In this document: positions 45,986 through 56,604 of the stretch, in pieces
How positions within the stretch are numbered: position 1 is the stretch's first letter
Layout of the letters: the number at the start of each line of letters is the position of its first letter
Assembly (NCBI RefSeq): GCF_016801865.2
Contig: NC_068937.1
Coordinates: forward strand, 118,455,225-118,519,224
From: Culex pipiens pallens
Taxonomy: Eukaryota > Arthropoda > Insecta > Diptera > Culicidae
Reading direction: 5' to 3'
DNA length: 64,000 bases
Made by a program: the position numbers and the translations under genes
Notes under the pieces: model-generated
Seen by the model: only the letters and a program-made list of their open reading frames with translations
What the model was told of the DNA's origin: nothing
The model's database searches: none

Positions 45986-46171
45986 ATGATTTCCCTAGGC
46001 TGATCGAGTGGGGTTTATATTGGCTCGAAAATTCCACGCAACAGTGCCTTGTTGCGTTGCAGACCCCTTCCCCAGTACCAAGCATGCAACATTTTCGTAA
46101 CGCGCGACATTTTTCGTTTTTCTGGATTGACACCTCACCAGAATAGAGCCCTTAGGACAAAGTTCTTTGTC
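45986..46171. other. Right shoulder and right end of the composite element
   Basis: GGGGTTTATATTGGCTCGAA matches the left shoulder near 25,850. The part from 46,052 to 46,171 matches the right end of both 1.55-kb inserts, including AGTACCAAGCATGCAACATT and GACACCTCACCAGAATAGAG, and finishes in GACAAAGTTCTTTGTC. Confidence 0.6.
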
Positions 46172-46180
46172 AAAACGGGG

Positions 46181-46361
46181 CGTGACGGGACAACGCAAAA
46201 TTGCGTCAGTCGTAACTCTGGTTCCTTTTAACCAATTTTCGATTTCTAATAAGCATTTTAAAGGGGTTTTCGAGTACGAAGAGAATCCAAAATATGATGC
46301 AAATCCGATTTCAAGAACGATTGCAAATTAAACAATTGTCATTTTTCGTGACGGGACAACG
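46181..46361. repeat. CGTGACGGGACAACG motif pair, right
   Basis: CGTGACGGGACAACG occurs at 46,181-46,195 and 46,347-46,361 (spacing 166 bp, close to the 177 and 192 bp on the left side at 24.0-24.4 kb). The first copy starts ten bases after the composite element ends. Confidence 0.7.
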
Positions 46362-47742
46362 CTTCCATATACCCCCTTTTAAAATGTCCTGTATAATTTT
46401 ATACCTACAGAATCTGCTTTTGTCGAAAAGAGGGCTTATAAAAGAGTCATTTTACTATAAAATTCCGTTTAGAATGATTAAATATCTTCATTCCATCGTT
46501 TGATTTGAGCAATTATTTAAAAAAGTTGGGAAAATTAAAAATTTTCAGCGTTTATACATTTTACAACTTCTGCTCACAGATTTGTTTTGAATAAGAACTT
46601 TGGTGTGGAAATATGGTTTTTGTGTGGTTCAAATAGTTGGAAAACATGGAAAATTATCAGAACCATCCAAAGTTCAACTTGAAAAAATGACTGCTTGGTA
46701 AACAAGTGCTAAGAATCGGTCAAATACTCTTCATATCATGAAAAATGGATTTCCCGGTAAACTTTGCACGTTATCGACTACTTAACCGACTGCCAAAGTC
46801 CGTGGTAGTGCCTTACAGATATGCTTCCACCATCTCCGGCATCGCTGTCGCAACATTGATACTGCACTTCTCCATCCAGGGATGGAAAGTAAAGTTGCAG
46901 CTTGGCAAGATTGATGACTGCAAAACTGCACTGAACTGTTTTATAATAAGATATTGAACGCCGAATGCAATTTCCTTCGCCGGAACTAATTCGCTGTTGA
47001 TCTGTTTAGAAAATTTCACTTTCATCCAATTCCGAGGGACGCCCAGCAATGCACCTGCAAATCCAGTTTTGCCCGATGCAATCAGGTGAAGAATTTGCTC
47101 GGCACGCGATCATCAAATATCTCAATTTAAGCTGTACCAGCAGTGGCTGTGGCCTACCAAGCTATGAATAAAATTCGTGAAATCTGTGAACGAAAAATCA
47201 TTTTAAACCAACGCGCTGCAATCGATCCCATTATGTTAAGTTCCCATCACTGATCCCCCCTCAGACACCATCTCCGTCATCGGTACCAGCTACCTGTTCG
47301 ATTTGATTCATGGCTTTATGATTCCGGCAGATTAGCGTTGGCCCCGCGGGGGCTCCACCAAAGTCCCCCCTCTCTTAAATCGGTGGCCCCCGGGGTCCAC
47401 TCAATCTCTTTGGCGCGCTTCTTGCTCCACGCCTGGAAGGCAGGATTGGACAGGGACGGGGACAGGTGGCAGGTACTCATTGCGCTATTGAAAATTTAAT
47501 TCGCCAATTACCGGGTGGTGTGCCTAAGCGTTGCGCTCAAGTGATGTACTACAAGACGGAGGAACGAGTGTGCGCGGGCGCTCGACGTTAATTCAAGGTG
47601 CTGTCAGGTGCATAGGACAACAGACGTAAGTCAATAAAAAGAGGATTTTATCAAAGGAATTTGTTGCAATAACATGAAATTTCTTTTTTTACATTAAAAA
47701 TACTGTCAGTTATATATATATTTTCAAATACCTTTTGTTTCC
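46362..47742. other. Unique block with coding-like frames, 46.75-47.5 kb
   Basis: A plus frame at 46,745-46,957 (MDFPVNFARYRLLNRLPKSV...) and a minus frame at 46,813-47,115 (ending MPEMVEAYL) overlap, so at most one is real. A plus segment near 47,140-47,250 contains AVAYQAMNKIREICERK, and a minus frame from 47,480 begins MSTCHLSPSLSNPAFQAWSK and has 54 codons. Composition is higher in GC than the flanks and the peptides look protein-like, but each is broken by stops and I recognise no family. This may be a processed pseudogene or degraded mobile-element coding sequence. Confidence 0.25.
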
Positions 47743-48012
47743 CAATCTAATCTAATCTAGTCAAACCCTAGCGCAGCCAATCTTTTGAAGGGATGCTGAT
47801 GAGTGCCTTAGGTTAGCACTCTTCTTGTAACATTTGTAGTGCGCCAATACATTGGAATGCATTGAAACATCACAAGCGTTAAAGCGGCCAGGCCTACTGC
47901 GTAAAGTCGTATTGCAGAGACATGATTCGTTCAAAGTGGGTTGAGTTTGAGCACAGAGTGTTCGAACAACAACACAATTCTGAATCGACAGGGGAGGAAG
48001 ACACTATTTGCC
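47743..48012 (-). mobile_element. Retroposon remnant with (TTAGA)n tail
   Basis: On the minus strand the body runs toward GGCTGCGCTAGGGTTTGAC and ends in TAGATTAGATTAGATT. The body contains CAATACGACTTTACGCAGTA and TGTTACAAGAAGAGTGCTAA, which I remember as a common Culex repeat. The tail type is that of a non-LTR retrotransposon or its SINE. No coding part is seen. Confidence 0.5.
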
Positions 48013-48024
48013 GTGGTTCTAGGT

Positions 48025-48112
48025 CAGGGGTGCTCAAAGTTTTTGGAGGCCGGGCCAAATTTGAAGCTCAAATGAGGTTGCGGGCCAAATATACAAAAAA
48101 AGGTTATACAAA
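48025..48112 (+). mobile_element. hAT-like terminus
   Basis: CAGGGGTGCTCAAAGTTTTT followed by two GCGGGCCAAAT/CCGGGCCAAAT motifs has the form of a hAT-type 5' end. No matching inverted end was found downstream. It is probably a solo or truncated end. Confidence 0.45.
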
Positions 48113-49176
48113 ATAAATTACGTTATTTTAATTTAAAAGATTTAATTTTTGTTATTTAAAAAATTGTCAATTCATAATAATAGAAAATACAAAATAACGG
48201 TTTTCTATCGGTATTGTTGATTTTATTGTTTCAGGTATTTGAAAAAAAAGTTTTTAGCTGAATGAACTTGCGTTTTCAAAAAAATAAAAAATAAATAGGT
48301 TTTGTTTTTATATTTCGAAAATGGTGACATAACATGTTGAACAATTTATCTAAAGGCGTAATTTTATCTATAAGTTTAGTTTGGCTTATGAAAAATCGTT
48401 GAGAGCCAGAATTTCAACATTTCAATGAAAATAATGTAAGCTTCCGTATAGTTAGACTGCAATCATTATTTTAAAAAAAGATTCGAAAAAAAAAAATTTA
48501 CAGAAAAAACATTTATATATTTCAACGAAAATAAACTTAAATTTAAATTATTTTTCATAAACCTAAACATGTTCAAATGATTCTAAATGCAAAGGAATGC
48601 ATATTCAATCAATTTCAGCTGATTGCACCTATTTTTTTTTTAAGTTTTAAAGTTTTTAGGAAATATATTTTTGCTCCTTGTTTCCGAGCCAATTTTTTCG
48701 ACGAAAGCTTTGAAAAATATTTGCAACAAACTTGATCCTCAGATTTCCACAATTTGTCTGCCTGAATCAGTTGGTAGTCAATCAGATACGATATCTAACT
48801 GTAATGAGTTCAAATCCCGAAGGAAGTGCAATGTATGTTTCAGGGTCAGTTCATAAAAGGGTTATTATGACTTGCAAATTAATAAAGAAAACTTATATTT
48901 TGGCAAATATTACAGAATTCTACCTAAGTCAAACTTGAACTTTTTTTTTAAATATTTCTAAAAATGTTTGATGAAAGTTTTGACGATATTTACTAGTTTC
49001 ACTCACATTGAAACCTGTGAAATTGTTTTAATTATTAAATATTATGAACTTTTTTTTGTATCCTTGAGTGGGGATCAAAATATTAATAAATCATAAGTTT
49101 TTTTTATCAACAAAAAATAAAAAAGATTAGCATATAAAAGTTAAAAATAAACCTTAACTTTGAAAAAGTAGAAAAT
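48113..49176. other. AT-rich non-coding DNA
   Basis: No gene or delimited repeat is recognised in this strongly AT-rich stretch. Confidence 0.4.
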
Positions 49177-49590
49177 AAACTGGCAGCGCTAGTCCGAGAG
49201 AATGATGGTCTCGAGTCGAGAGAATAGTGGTACCATTCACGGACGCAGAGAACACAGCTCGAGATGGGCGATAGAACTATTCTCTCGAGGTTCATTTGCA
49301 AAAAAAGTTCATCCGTCAAACAAAAAACCAAAAGTGTCGACAACGGGAACCGAACCAGAGACCTTTGACAAACCAATCCAATGACTTAGCTGCCTCGGCC
49401 ACCACAGCTTGGTGACCAAGGAGAAGTCAGAAGTCGATGTATGACACTTGTTGGAGGTTTATTGATTCAACTAACGAATGAACTCATTTGTTATGATGGT
49501 GTGAGTTGGTACCATTATTCTATCGATTTTGGCACTGAGCCCTCAATAAATTTTGAGAGAACGATTATCTCGACTCTGAATTTTGGGTGT
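49177..49590 (-). mobile_element. tRNA-like TIR element, copy 1 (inverse of 51.6 kb)
   Basis: This is the reverse complement of 51,611-52,024 with few differences. It begins AAACTGGCAGCGCTAGTCCG and ends TGAATTTTGGGTGTAG, but its outer ACACCC terminus is missing. In the middle the minus strand carries TGGTGGCCGAGGCTGC (A-box-like) and GGTTCGGTTCC (B-box-like) about 50 nt apart, a tRNA(Ser/Leu)-like module. Confidence 0.65.
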
Positions 49591-49675
49591 AGCTTTTTAT
49601 TTAAATAATTTTGCTTTAAAATAAATAGGCACAACCGATTTTGTCCTTATTAATTTAAATTTAAACAAAAATATA

Positions 49676-50055
49676 CCGTCAGTGGGGGTGACATCGGGGG
49701 TGAAATTCGGCCAAAGTGATTTTTTAAGGATTTTGCAATTTCTCAGGTTCTTCTCAATGGAACAAGTAACGCTGTTGGGTGACTTGTTTTGATCCTTTAT
49801 TTGTATTTGATCATAATTTTAGTTTCATTTGACCCAATCTAACCCACGCTAAGGGAGTGATTTTGAGACATTTTTCAAATGATTGGCATTTATGGTAGAA
49901 TTCATCAAATTCCAACTTATTTTGAGAAAATGATGGTAAACTTTCTTAGAACAATCCTACGCAAAAAGTTTTTTGATATCATTAAAATTGTTTTTGTTAT
50001 TTAGAAATTACGAGAGATTTATCGTTTTTTAACTCATAATCATCCCCACTGATGG
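49676..50055. mobile_element. TA-flanked MITE (CCRTCAGTGGGG ends)
   Basis: CCGTCAGTGGGGGTGA at the left and the inverse of CCATCAGTGGGGATGA at the right are flanked by TA (49,674-49,675 and 50,056-50,057). The 380-bp element is AT-rich and non-coding. The TA duplication fits the Tc1/mariner group. Confidence 0.75.
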
Positions 50056-50286
50056 TACGAGGTTTTCTAAATAGTGTACAATTGATTGCACCGCATTTTT
50101 TAGTGGATATTTGATAACATGACAACCTTATCTAAAAACGTTTTAGCAGTTATCTAAAATTTTGCAAAAAAATGTTAATAATTTTTGTATTTTTTATTGG
50201 GATGAAACTTTGTCCATCGATTTCTTAGGTCCAAATAAACCATTTTGCAACATTGATTGCTCCATGCATATTGAGGGCTGTCTATA

Positions 50287-51418
50287 CAGAAATTCCATTT
50301 GAAAAGAGCCTAAACCGAAAAAGTTCTCCGATCGGGCTCAAAATTTTTCTGGGGGTTCCATGGCCAAAATAATTAAACCCGTATTTTTTTGTTTGGCCAT
50401 TAGGGTGACATACATCGTGCTAGGGTGGTTCGAAAAATGGCAATTTTCGTCATTTTTCGCAAAAACCACTTTTTTCGAAAAATCATATCCCCGCGCCATT
50501 TCATCCGATTCTAGCTTAACTATTGAAAAAGGCGTATGAAAACTTAAAATGGCGTTTTGACCGTGTCTGGACCAAAGAGCCTATGTCTGAAAATATTTTT
50601 ATCGGATTCCTCGGAAAATTTCACCGAATATTAAAAAAAATGGCGATGTCGAAGCGTACGTTTCCGAGATATGATTTTTTGAAAATAAAACTGCGTTCGG
50701 CAAAAAATCAACTTTTTTCACTAAAACTGCGGTAACTTAAAAATTTCAGCAATTACCTATACATGTCTGGGTATCAAAATTTTTGCAATTGAGAGACGCA
50801 ATTTTTGGTACTCAGACATGTATAGGTCATCACTGAAATTTTTAAGTTACCACAGTTTTAGTGAAAAAAGTAGATTTTTTGCCGAATTCGTCATTTTCCT
50901 GTTCTTGCGCGCGGCGCGTCAAAAAACGCAGTTTTTATTTTCAAAAAATCATATCTTGGAAACGTACGGTTCAACTTGGCAAATTTTTAAAAATGCCATA
51001 TGAAATTTTCCGAGGAATCCGATAAAAATATTTACAGACATAGGCTCTTTGGTCCAGACACGGTCAAAACGCAATTTTAGTTTTCATACGACTTTTTCAA
51101 TAGTTAAGCTAGATTTTTGGAACTTTTTACTATTTTTCTCAAATAGCCAAACTCATCACCTTTCTTTTGCGTCTAAGACAGCTAAAATCGGATGAAATGG
51201 CGCGGAGATATGATTTTTCGAAAAAAGTGTTTTTTTTTTGCGAAAAATGACGAAAATTGCCATTTTTTGAACCACCCTAGCACGATGTAGGTCACCCTAA
51301 TGGCCAAACAAAAAAAATACGGGTCTAATTATTTTGGCCAAGGAACCCCCATAAAAATTTTGAGCCCGATCGGAGAACTTTTTTTTACGGTTTAGGCTCT
51401 TTTCAAATGGAATTGCTG
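50287..51418. mobile_element. Long-armed foldback element, copy 2 (1,132 bp)
   Basis: This is the same family as 16,566-17,715, with ends CAGAAATTCCATTTGAAAAG and the inverse of CAGCAATTCCATTTGAAAAG. It is flanked by TATA on both sides (50,283-50,286 and 51,419-51,422). The arms pair for about 550 bp around a centre near 50,790. It is non-coding. Confidence 0.85.
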
Positions 51419-51610
51419 TATAGAAAAGTGCTTTGCCATTTCTGATCGATTTGGTGTCTTCTGAAATGTTTTCGGGTATGATTAGAAATAATCGGAAAAA
51501 TAGGTAAGCGGAGTAAATACCATTTTTACATATAACTTTTTATCACAAAAAAACAATTTTGACAAACCCCCTTCGATTTTTAATTTTTTGATATTTTGTT
51601 TTAAAGTTCT

Positions 51611-52031
51611 ACACCCAAAATTCAGAGTCGAGATAATCGTTCTCTCAAAATTTCTTGAGGGCTCAGTGCCAAAATCGATAGAATAATGGTACCAACTCAC
51701 ACCATCATAACAAATGAGTTCATTCGTTAGTTGAATCAATAAATCTCCAAAAAGTGTCATACATCGACTTCTGACTTCTCCTTGGTCACCAAGCTGTGGT
51801 GGCCGAGGCTGCTAAGTCATTGGATTGGTTTGTCAAAGGTCTCTGGTTCGATTCCCGTTGTCGACACTTTTGGTTTTTTGTTTGACGGATGAACTTTTTT
51901 TGCAAATGAACCTCGAGAGAATAGTTCTATCGCCCATCTCGAGCTGTGTTCTCTGCGTCCGTAAATGGTACCACTATTCTCTCGACTCGAGACCATCATT
52001 CTCTCGGACTAGCGCTGCCAGTTTTGGGTGT
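51611..52031 (+). mobile_element. tRNA-like TIR element, copy 2
   Basis: The ends are ACACCCAAAA (51,611) and TTTTGGGTGT (ending 52,031). The core at 51,797-51,865 reads as a tRNA-like module with GTGGCCGAGGCTGC (A box) and GGTTCGATTCC (B box). A SINE would have no TIRs, and a simple MITE would have no Pol III promoter; this family shows both. No target duplication is obvious. Copy 1 lies inverted 2 kb to the left. Confidence 0.65.
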
Positions 52032-52323
52032 AACTATTGTCCTATAGGGTACGACGGACGTTTAGTTTTTGGCCAAGTAATGATTTCATTTTAGAAAAAA
52101 TAGTGATTTTCGGAAACTATCGGAAGTTCACCCAAAAATGCTTCCAAGAATAATTTATGGATGTATAATGAACTTGGAATCAAAAAGTTCCTCGGAAATG
52201 GTCAACCTTTAGGAAATTGGTCAACCTATTGAAAAATATTTTTCAAAACCTGATCTACATATCAAAAGAGCCTATTAATTTGATAAAACTTCACACGAGT
52301 TGCGCTTTTTAACATTTTCTTTC

Positions 52324-52714
52324 ACACCCAGAACTGGGTATCGGCATACGAGAGGATAAAGAGCACAATTCGGTAGTAAAATGGTACTGTGTGCGGACGG
52401 AGAGGATAAATCTCGAAATTACTGAGAGTACTTTACTCATGGTTCATCTTCAAAAAAAGTTCATCTATCAAAAAAAAAAGTACCGGTACCGAGACTCGAA
52501 CCCAAGACCTTCGACAGTTTGAACCGTGCCTTTGCCGTAGGGCCACCATGGTTCGGTAACTAAGTGGCGGTCATTTGTCCATATAAGCCACTCAATAGGA
52601 TGAACTGTTCCAATGAACAAATGAACACGCGAGAGGACTTTACTCTCGCAAAATAGCACTTTCCTCACGTTTCTTTTCGTGAGGACTATCCCCGCGTTCT
52701 TTAACTTTGGGTGC
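52324..52714 (-). mobile_element. tRNA-like TIR element, related subfamily
   Basis: The left end ACACCCAGAACT and the right end AACTTTGGGTGC form imperfect TIRs of the same type as 51,611-52,031. The minus strand carries GGTGGCCCTACGGCAAAGG (A-box-like) and TTGGGTTCGAGTCTCGG (B-box-like). Flanking sequences such as GTACCATTTTACTACC keep the layout of the other subfamily while differing in sequence. Confidence 0.55.
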
Positions 52715-53030
52715 ACCCTTAAAATCGAAGTCAATAGTTTTCAAGATATAATCGATTGAAATATTTTCATTCTTTATAAATTCTAGATTTTTCAAAAGGT
52801 CTTATAAACATATGAAACACAATAGCATATAGGATCTTAAAAAAAACTCTGGTATTGTAGAAAATTTCCTCAGCTTTACAAATATATTTTTTCAGAGATA
52901 AATTACTATTTTTTCAAAAAATCATAAGACCGTTGCACATATTTTTGGATGTTTATGTCCCTCGACTCTGATCAAACTTTGAAAAATATTTGCAACGGCC
53001 TAACTAAAAACAAAACGACCGTCATACCCT
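52715..53030. other. AT-rich spacer
   Basis: Nothing is recognised apart from the left target duplication of the adjacent hAT-type element. Confidence 0.4.
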
Positions 53031-53038
53031 ATATGTAC

Positions 53039-54906
53039 TAGGGTGGTCCAAATCCGGACTTTTTTGGGGCTACCCCCTGAAATCAAAGATTGACCCATCA
53101 CTAGGCTAAATTCCAAATTTGAGCTCATTCTGACCACGGGAACCCCTCCCTCCAATCGCTTAAAGTTTGTATGGGAAAAATCGTCAAAATGTATGGAGAA
53201 AAGCAACTGTTTTACTTTTTTACCTGTGGAAGGCGCCAAAGTTATCCGATTCTTACCATTTCTCATATGTAGAACCTTCATTAAATTTAGAACAACTTTC
53301 CCGAAGACACCATATTTTTAGGATTTTTTCCCGCGAAGTTATTAGCGCCCAAAACTGACCCTTTTTGCGCGGCAAGCTGTAAGGGGCTACCTAACAACGA
53401 TGTTTATTTCCAATTCGTACACGCACGTGCTCTCTCTCACGAGCTTGCTCGCCTGCCTGCCTGCCTGTCTGTTTGCCTACAAGCTCGCGCGCTGTTTCTC
53501 TGCTTGGACTTTTGTCGTCGTCGTCGTTTTCGTTTGCTATCCGCTGCGCTGCGTTTCTGGCATGTTTATTATGATTTTCAACTAAAATAGCAGGATTGTT
53601 TTGAGATATACTTAGCATATAAATTCTTAAATTATGACAAAAATAAAAAAAAAAACTGCGCTGAAAAATAGTTTAAAGAAAAGACAGCTTAGGCTCGATC
53701 AAAAAATTACAGCAAATGTCATGAGAACAGGGTTTGTTTGTTTTTTCAAGCATTACACGCAGTTTTTCGTATATTCTAAAGAAACATGATAATGATTCAA
53801 TTATTAAACAAAAAAACTTCAGGTAATATAAATGTTGTTCCTTTAGGTAGTTTGCTTTAACAAAAATATACTTAGTACAAATCAAAGCAATTTTACAATT
53901 ATTGCTGCAAATTTTCATTCATACTCTCTAAAATTATTTTTTTATTCTTTATGGAAATTTCTTTCTGTGTTCCTAGACCACCTGCAACAAATTTTGCAAC
54001 TGTTTATCATTTTTTGTCAGTTTACCTGTAAATTTAACGATTCAGAAAACATCTCTTTCTGCACAATCGTAAACTACCTTCAGATCTTGCAGTTGCGGCC
54101 TTCCTTTCCTTTCAGTTTAAAAAAAAATCTAAAAAAGATTCCTTCATTTTTTATCTAAAAAAACTGCATGGTATTTCTTGTAACAAGAGCAGATAAATTA
54201 AAATCCAAAACGATGACGATTCATGGATGAACTTGGGATGAACTAATTCATCAAATTTGTATTCTCCCTCACACGCTCTTATAATATGATATCTTTTGTT
54301 GATCACATATTACATTAAATTTTATATCTCAAAACAAACCTGGTATTTTAGTTCAACATTATAATAAACATGTCAAGAACGCAGCGCAGCGGATAGCAAA
54401 CGAAAACGACGACGACGACAAAAGTCCAAGCCGAGAAACAGAGCACGCGCTTGTAGGTAAACAAGCAGGCAGGCAGGCGAACAAGCTCGTGAGAGAGTTT
54501 GAACCTGAGAGAGAGCACGTGCGTGTACGAATTGGAAATAAACATCGTTGTTAGGTAGCCCCTTACAGCTGGCCGCGCAAAAAGGGTCAGTTTTGGGCGC
54601 TAATAACTTCGCGAGAAAAAATCCTAAAAATATGGTGTCTTCGGGAAAGTTGTTCTAAATTTAATGAAGGTTCTACATTTGAGAAATGGTAAGAATCGGA
54701 TAACTTTGGCGCCTTCCACAGGTAAAAAAGTAAAACAGTTGCTTTTCTCCATACATTTTGACGATTTTTCCCATACAAACTTTAAGCGATTGGAGGGAGG
54801 GGTTCCCGTGGTCAGAATGAGCTCAAATTTGGAATTTAGCCTAGTGATGGGTCAATCTTTGATTTCAGGGGGTAGCCCCAAAAAAGTCCGGATTTGGACC
54901 ACCCTA
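53039..54906. mobile_element. hAT-type foldback element (1,868 bp)
   Basis: The element starts TAGGGTGGTCCAAATCCGG and ends with its inverse, CCGGATTTGGACCACCCTA. The 8-bp sequence ATATGTAC flanks it on both sides (53,031-53,038 and 54,907-54,914). TAGGG-type termini with 8-bp duplications are diagnostic of the hAT superfamily. The arms are about 560 bp each and include an unusual GC-rich tract (GCCTGCCTGCCTGCCTG; GTCGTCGTCGTCG). About 700 bp of AT-rich DNA lies between them. No transposase is seen, so it is non-autonomous. Confidence 0.85.
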
Positions 54907-54914
54907 ATATGTAC

Positions 54915-55214
54915 CCTATTTTTTGTCCACTGAAACCATTTAAAACATGAAAAAAAATCTAGGTCAAAGTCGAACCAATAAAATAAAAATTAGTCGTTGT
55001 GTTAATTTAAAATGCAGTCAATTATAAAAAAAATACTAAACACAAATTTTATGTCAATAGTAAGAAAATTGAAAACCACGAAAAAAAATCGATTCGAAAA
55101 TGATTCGAGCTCCATACAAACCTTCGGATAATCGAACTTAGGATAATCGAGGCTTCGGATTAGGTGTCCAGATGAGGTCCGACCTGTGATGACACTATAC
55201 TTTCCCGTTACAAA
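54915..55214. other. AT-rich non-coding DNA
   Basis: The only notable feature is the repeated CTTCGGATAATCGA motif at about 55,120-55,160, which also occurs near 12,690. Confidence 0.35.
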
Positions 55215-55325
55215 GCAGTTGATTGCTGAAGAGAAACAATGATCCGAGTCGGAGAATGAACTCACGACCTACTGCTTACGAGGCGGAAGCGTTAACACCG
55301 GGCTACCTGGCTCGGTTACCACGCT
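55215..55325 (-). mobile_element. tRNA-like fragment
   Basis: The minus strand reads GAGCCAGGTAGCCCGGTGTT (A-box region) and GGTCGTGAGTTCATTCTC (degenerate B box) at tRNA-like spacing. It is too degenerate to be a functional tRNA and is probably a SINE head or tRNA pseudogene. Confidence 0.4.
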
Positions 55326-55409
55326 CACGGATCAACCCGATAATCCTACAATCAAGGCTCGCAAGCTTAATGTCAACCCTTGCTGCAAAATCCACATCCG
55401 CTTTAATTG

Positions 55410-56046
55410 TTCGCGTTAATCGCTCGGTAAAACATCCGGATGAAGAGTGATCCTGCTGATTCGTCCATCAACAAAGTTGTGTCCGTGTCCAGCTGTCACA
55501 GCAGGAGCACCTCGCGCGTATCTTTCCAACTCAATCAACTTGCAAACACTTCAAGCTTGGCCATTAGTTCCACCTCAGCAGTGCAGTGCAATCGAGTCAG
55601 GTCCAGTTGTTTCTGCTGCTGACTCTTCGTGGCGCGCGTAGACATGGTCAAGAGGGTTGGTACCGGCATGCATTCTGCAAAGGGCTTCTCGTCTCGCTTT
55701 TTTTTGCCACCACTCTTATCCAATCCCAACAGGAACTTGCGGAGACACTAATTCAACGGCTGAGTTTTTCAATTACCTCTCGCAACAAATTACGACTGTT
55801 GTCCGACAACACGGGGAGGCCGTCTAAAGTGTCGTTGGTGACTCGCGGCGTGTGCCGGCAGTCCATCAAATCAACATCCGACCTGCCCCTACCACCCTTT
55901 CCACCCCATGACTGAATTGACTTAAGATAACGACCTTTTGATTGTGGCCAGCAGCAGCAGGTCGGCATTGTTCCACGTGGGCCCGGGACAGCTCTGCAAA
56001 TTGAAAGTGAAATGAACCGCGGTCTAGCTAGCAGTGATGAAGCCAC
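55410..56046 (-). pseudogene. Degraded coding remnant, family uncertain
   Basis: Three minus-strand frames are open in succession and suggest one reading frame broken by frameshifts. Near 55,753-56,030 it ends LDGLPVLSDNSRNLLREV. Near 55,535-55,740 it contains MSTRATKSQQQKQLDLTRL. Near 55,420-55,530 it contains KLIELERYARGAPAVTA. The first resembles the N-terminal gag region (DUF1759-like) of BEL/Pao retrotransposons, but I am not certain. An acceptor-like CAATTTGCAG lies just upstream at about 55,993. No protease, reverse transcriptase or LTR is visible. Confidence 0.3.
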
Positions 56047-56600
56047 CTACGACATCCCCATCCCCATGGGTTGGAACCCCCTGGAGTTGGTCGAAATGAC
56101 CATCATCAACGTCTTGACCGCCACCGCTGCTGCGGTGATGGGAGATGTGTTATTCAATAGGTCATTGTTACAAGGTAGTTGCCACTTGTCGTATCCGCGC
56201 GGTGGATGTCTTCTTGAAGAATGTATTGTCCGGGGAGGTTCAGCGAAAGTGCTGCTGCTGCAGTGTTTGAGCAAACATAACATGTACAACACATGTGTGC
56301 GGTAATGATACGATGCACAGATAAAGGGGAACAATTGCGACGGGTTTAATCAATTTTGAGTGGACGGCCTTTCACGTAGTTCTATATTGCAAAAGGTAGC
56401 GTTTTGAGGAATCTGCCATCCATGGTGTCATACGATAAAAAGCTTGTTTCGTAATACAAGTAGTAGATAAAGGAAAAATGCCTATCGGTGTAAATTTTAT
56501 AGTTTATAACATCAAATTTATTTTCTCTACTTTTGAATTGAAGAAAATGTGTAAAAATACAAATTAAATGCCCATTAGGATGGTTCGAGGTGGTGAATTT
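56047..56600. other. Unique block, balanced composition to 56.3 kb
   Basis: Overlapping frames on both strands (plus from 56,012, minus to 56,334) reflect the higher GC content. No splice or domain support is seen. From 56,340 the sequence is AT-rich without features. Confidence 0.3.
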
Positions 56601-56604
56601 TTCC

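Larger units (their letters stand above)
25693..46171. mobile_element. Composite element of about 20.5 kb containing the satellite array
   Basis: The left border, from GGTGCAGGTGGTTATGTT to GACAAAGAACTT (25,693-25,747), is the same as the left border of the nested inserts at 32,842 and 38,762. The right border (about 46,052-46,171, ending GACAAAGTTCTTTGTC) is the same as the right border of those inserts (34,272-34,390 and 40,192-40,310). Both the outer structure and the inserts hold a 141-bp minisatellite of one family. The simplest reading is one element type whose outermost copy carries the 548-bp array inside it. GACAAAGAACTTTGT and ACAAAGTTCTTTGTC are inverted with respect to each other in the nested copies. 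No transposase is present, and the mode of movement is unknown. Confidence 0.5.

Noticed and set aside
51797..51865. Functional tRNA gene
   Set aside because: A and B boxes are present, but acceptor and anticodon stems do not pair properly, and an inverse copy and a related copy lie nearby in repeats.
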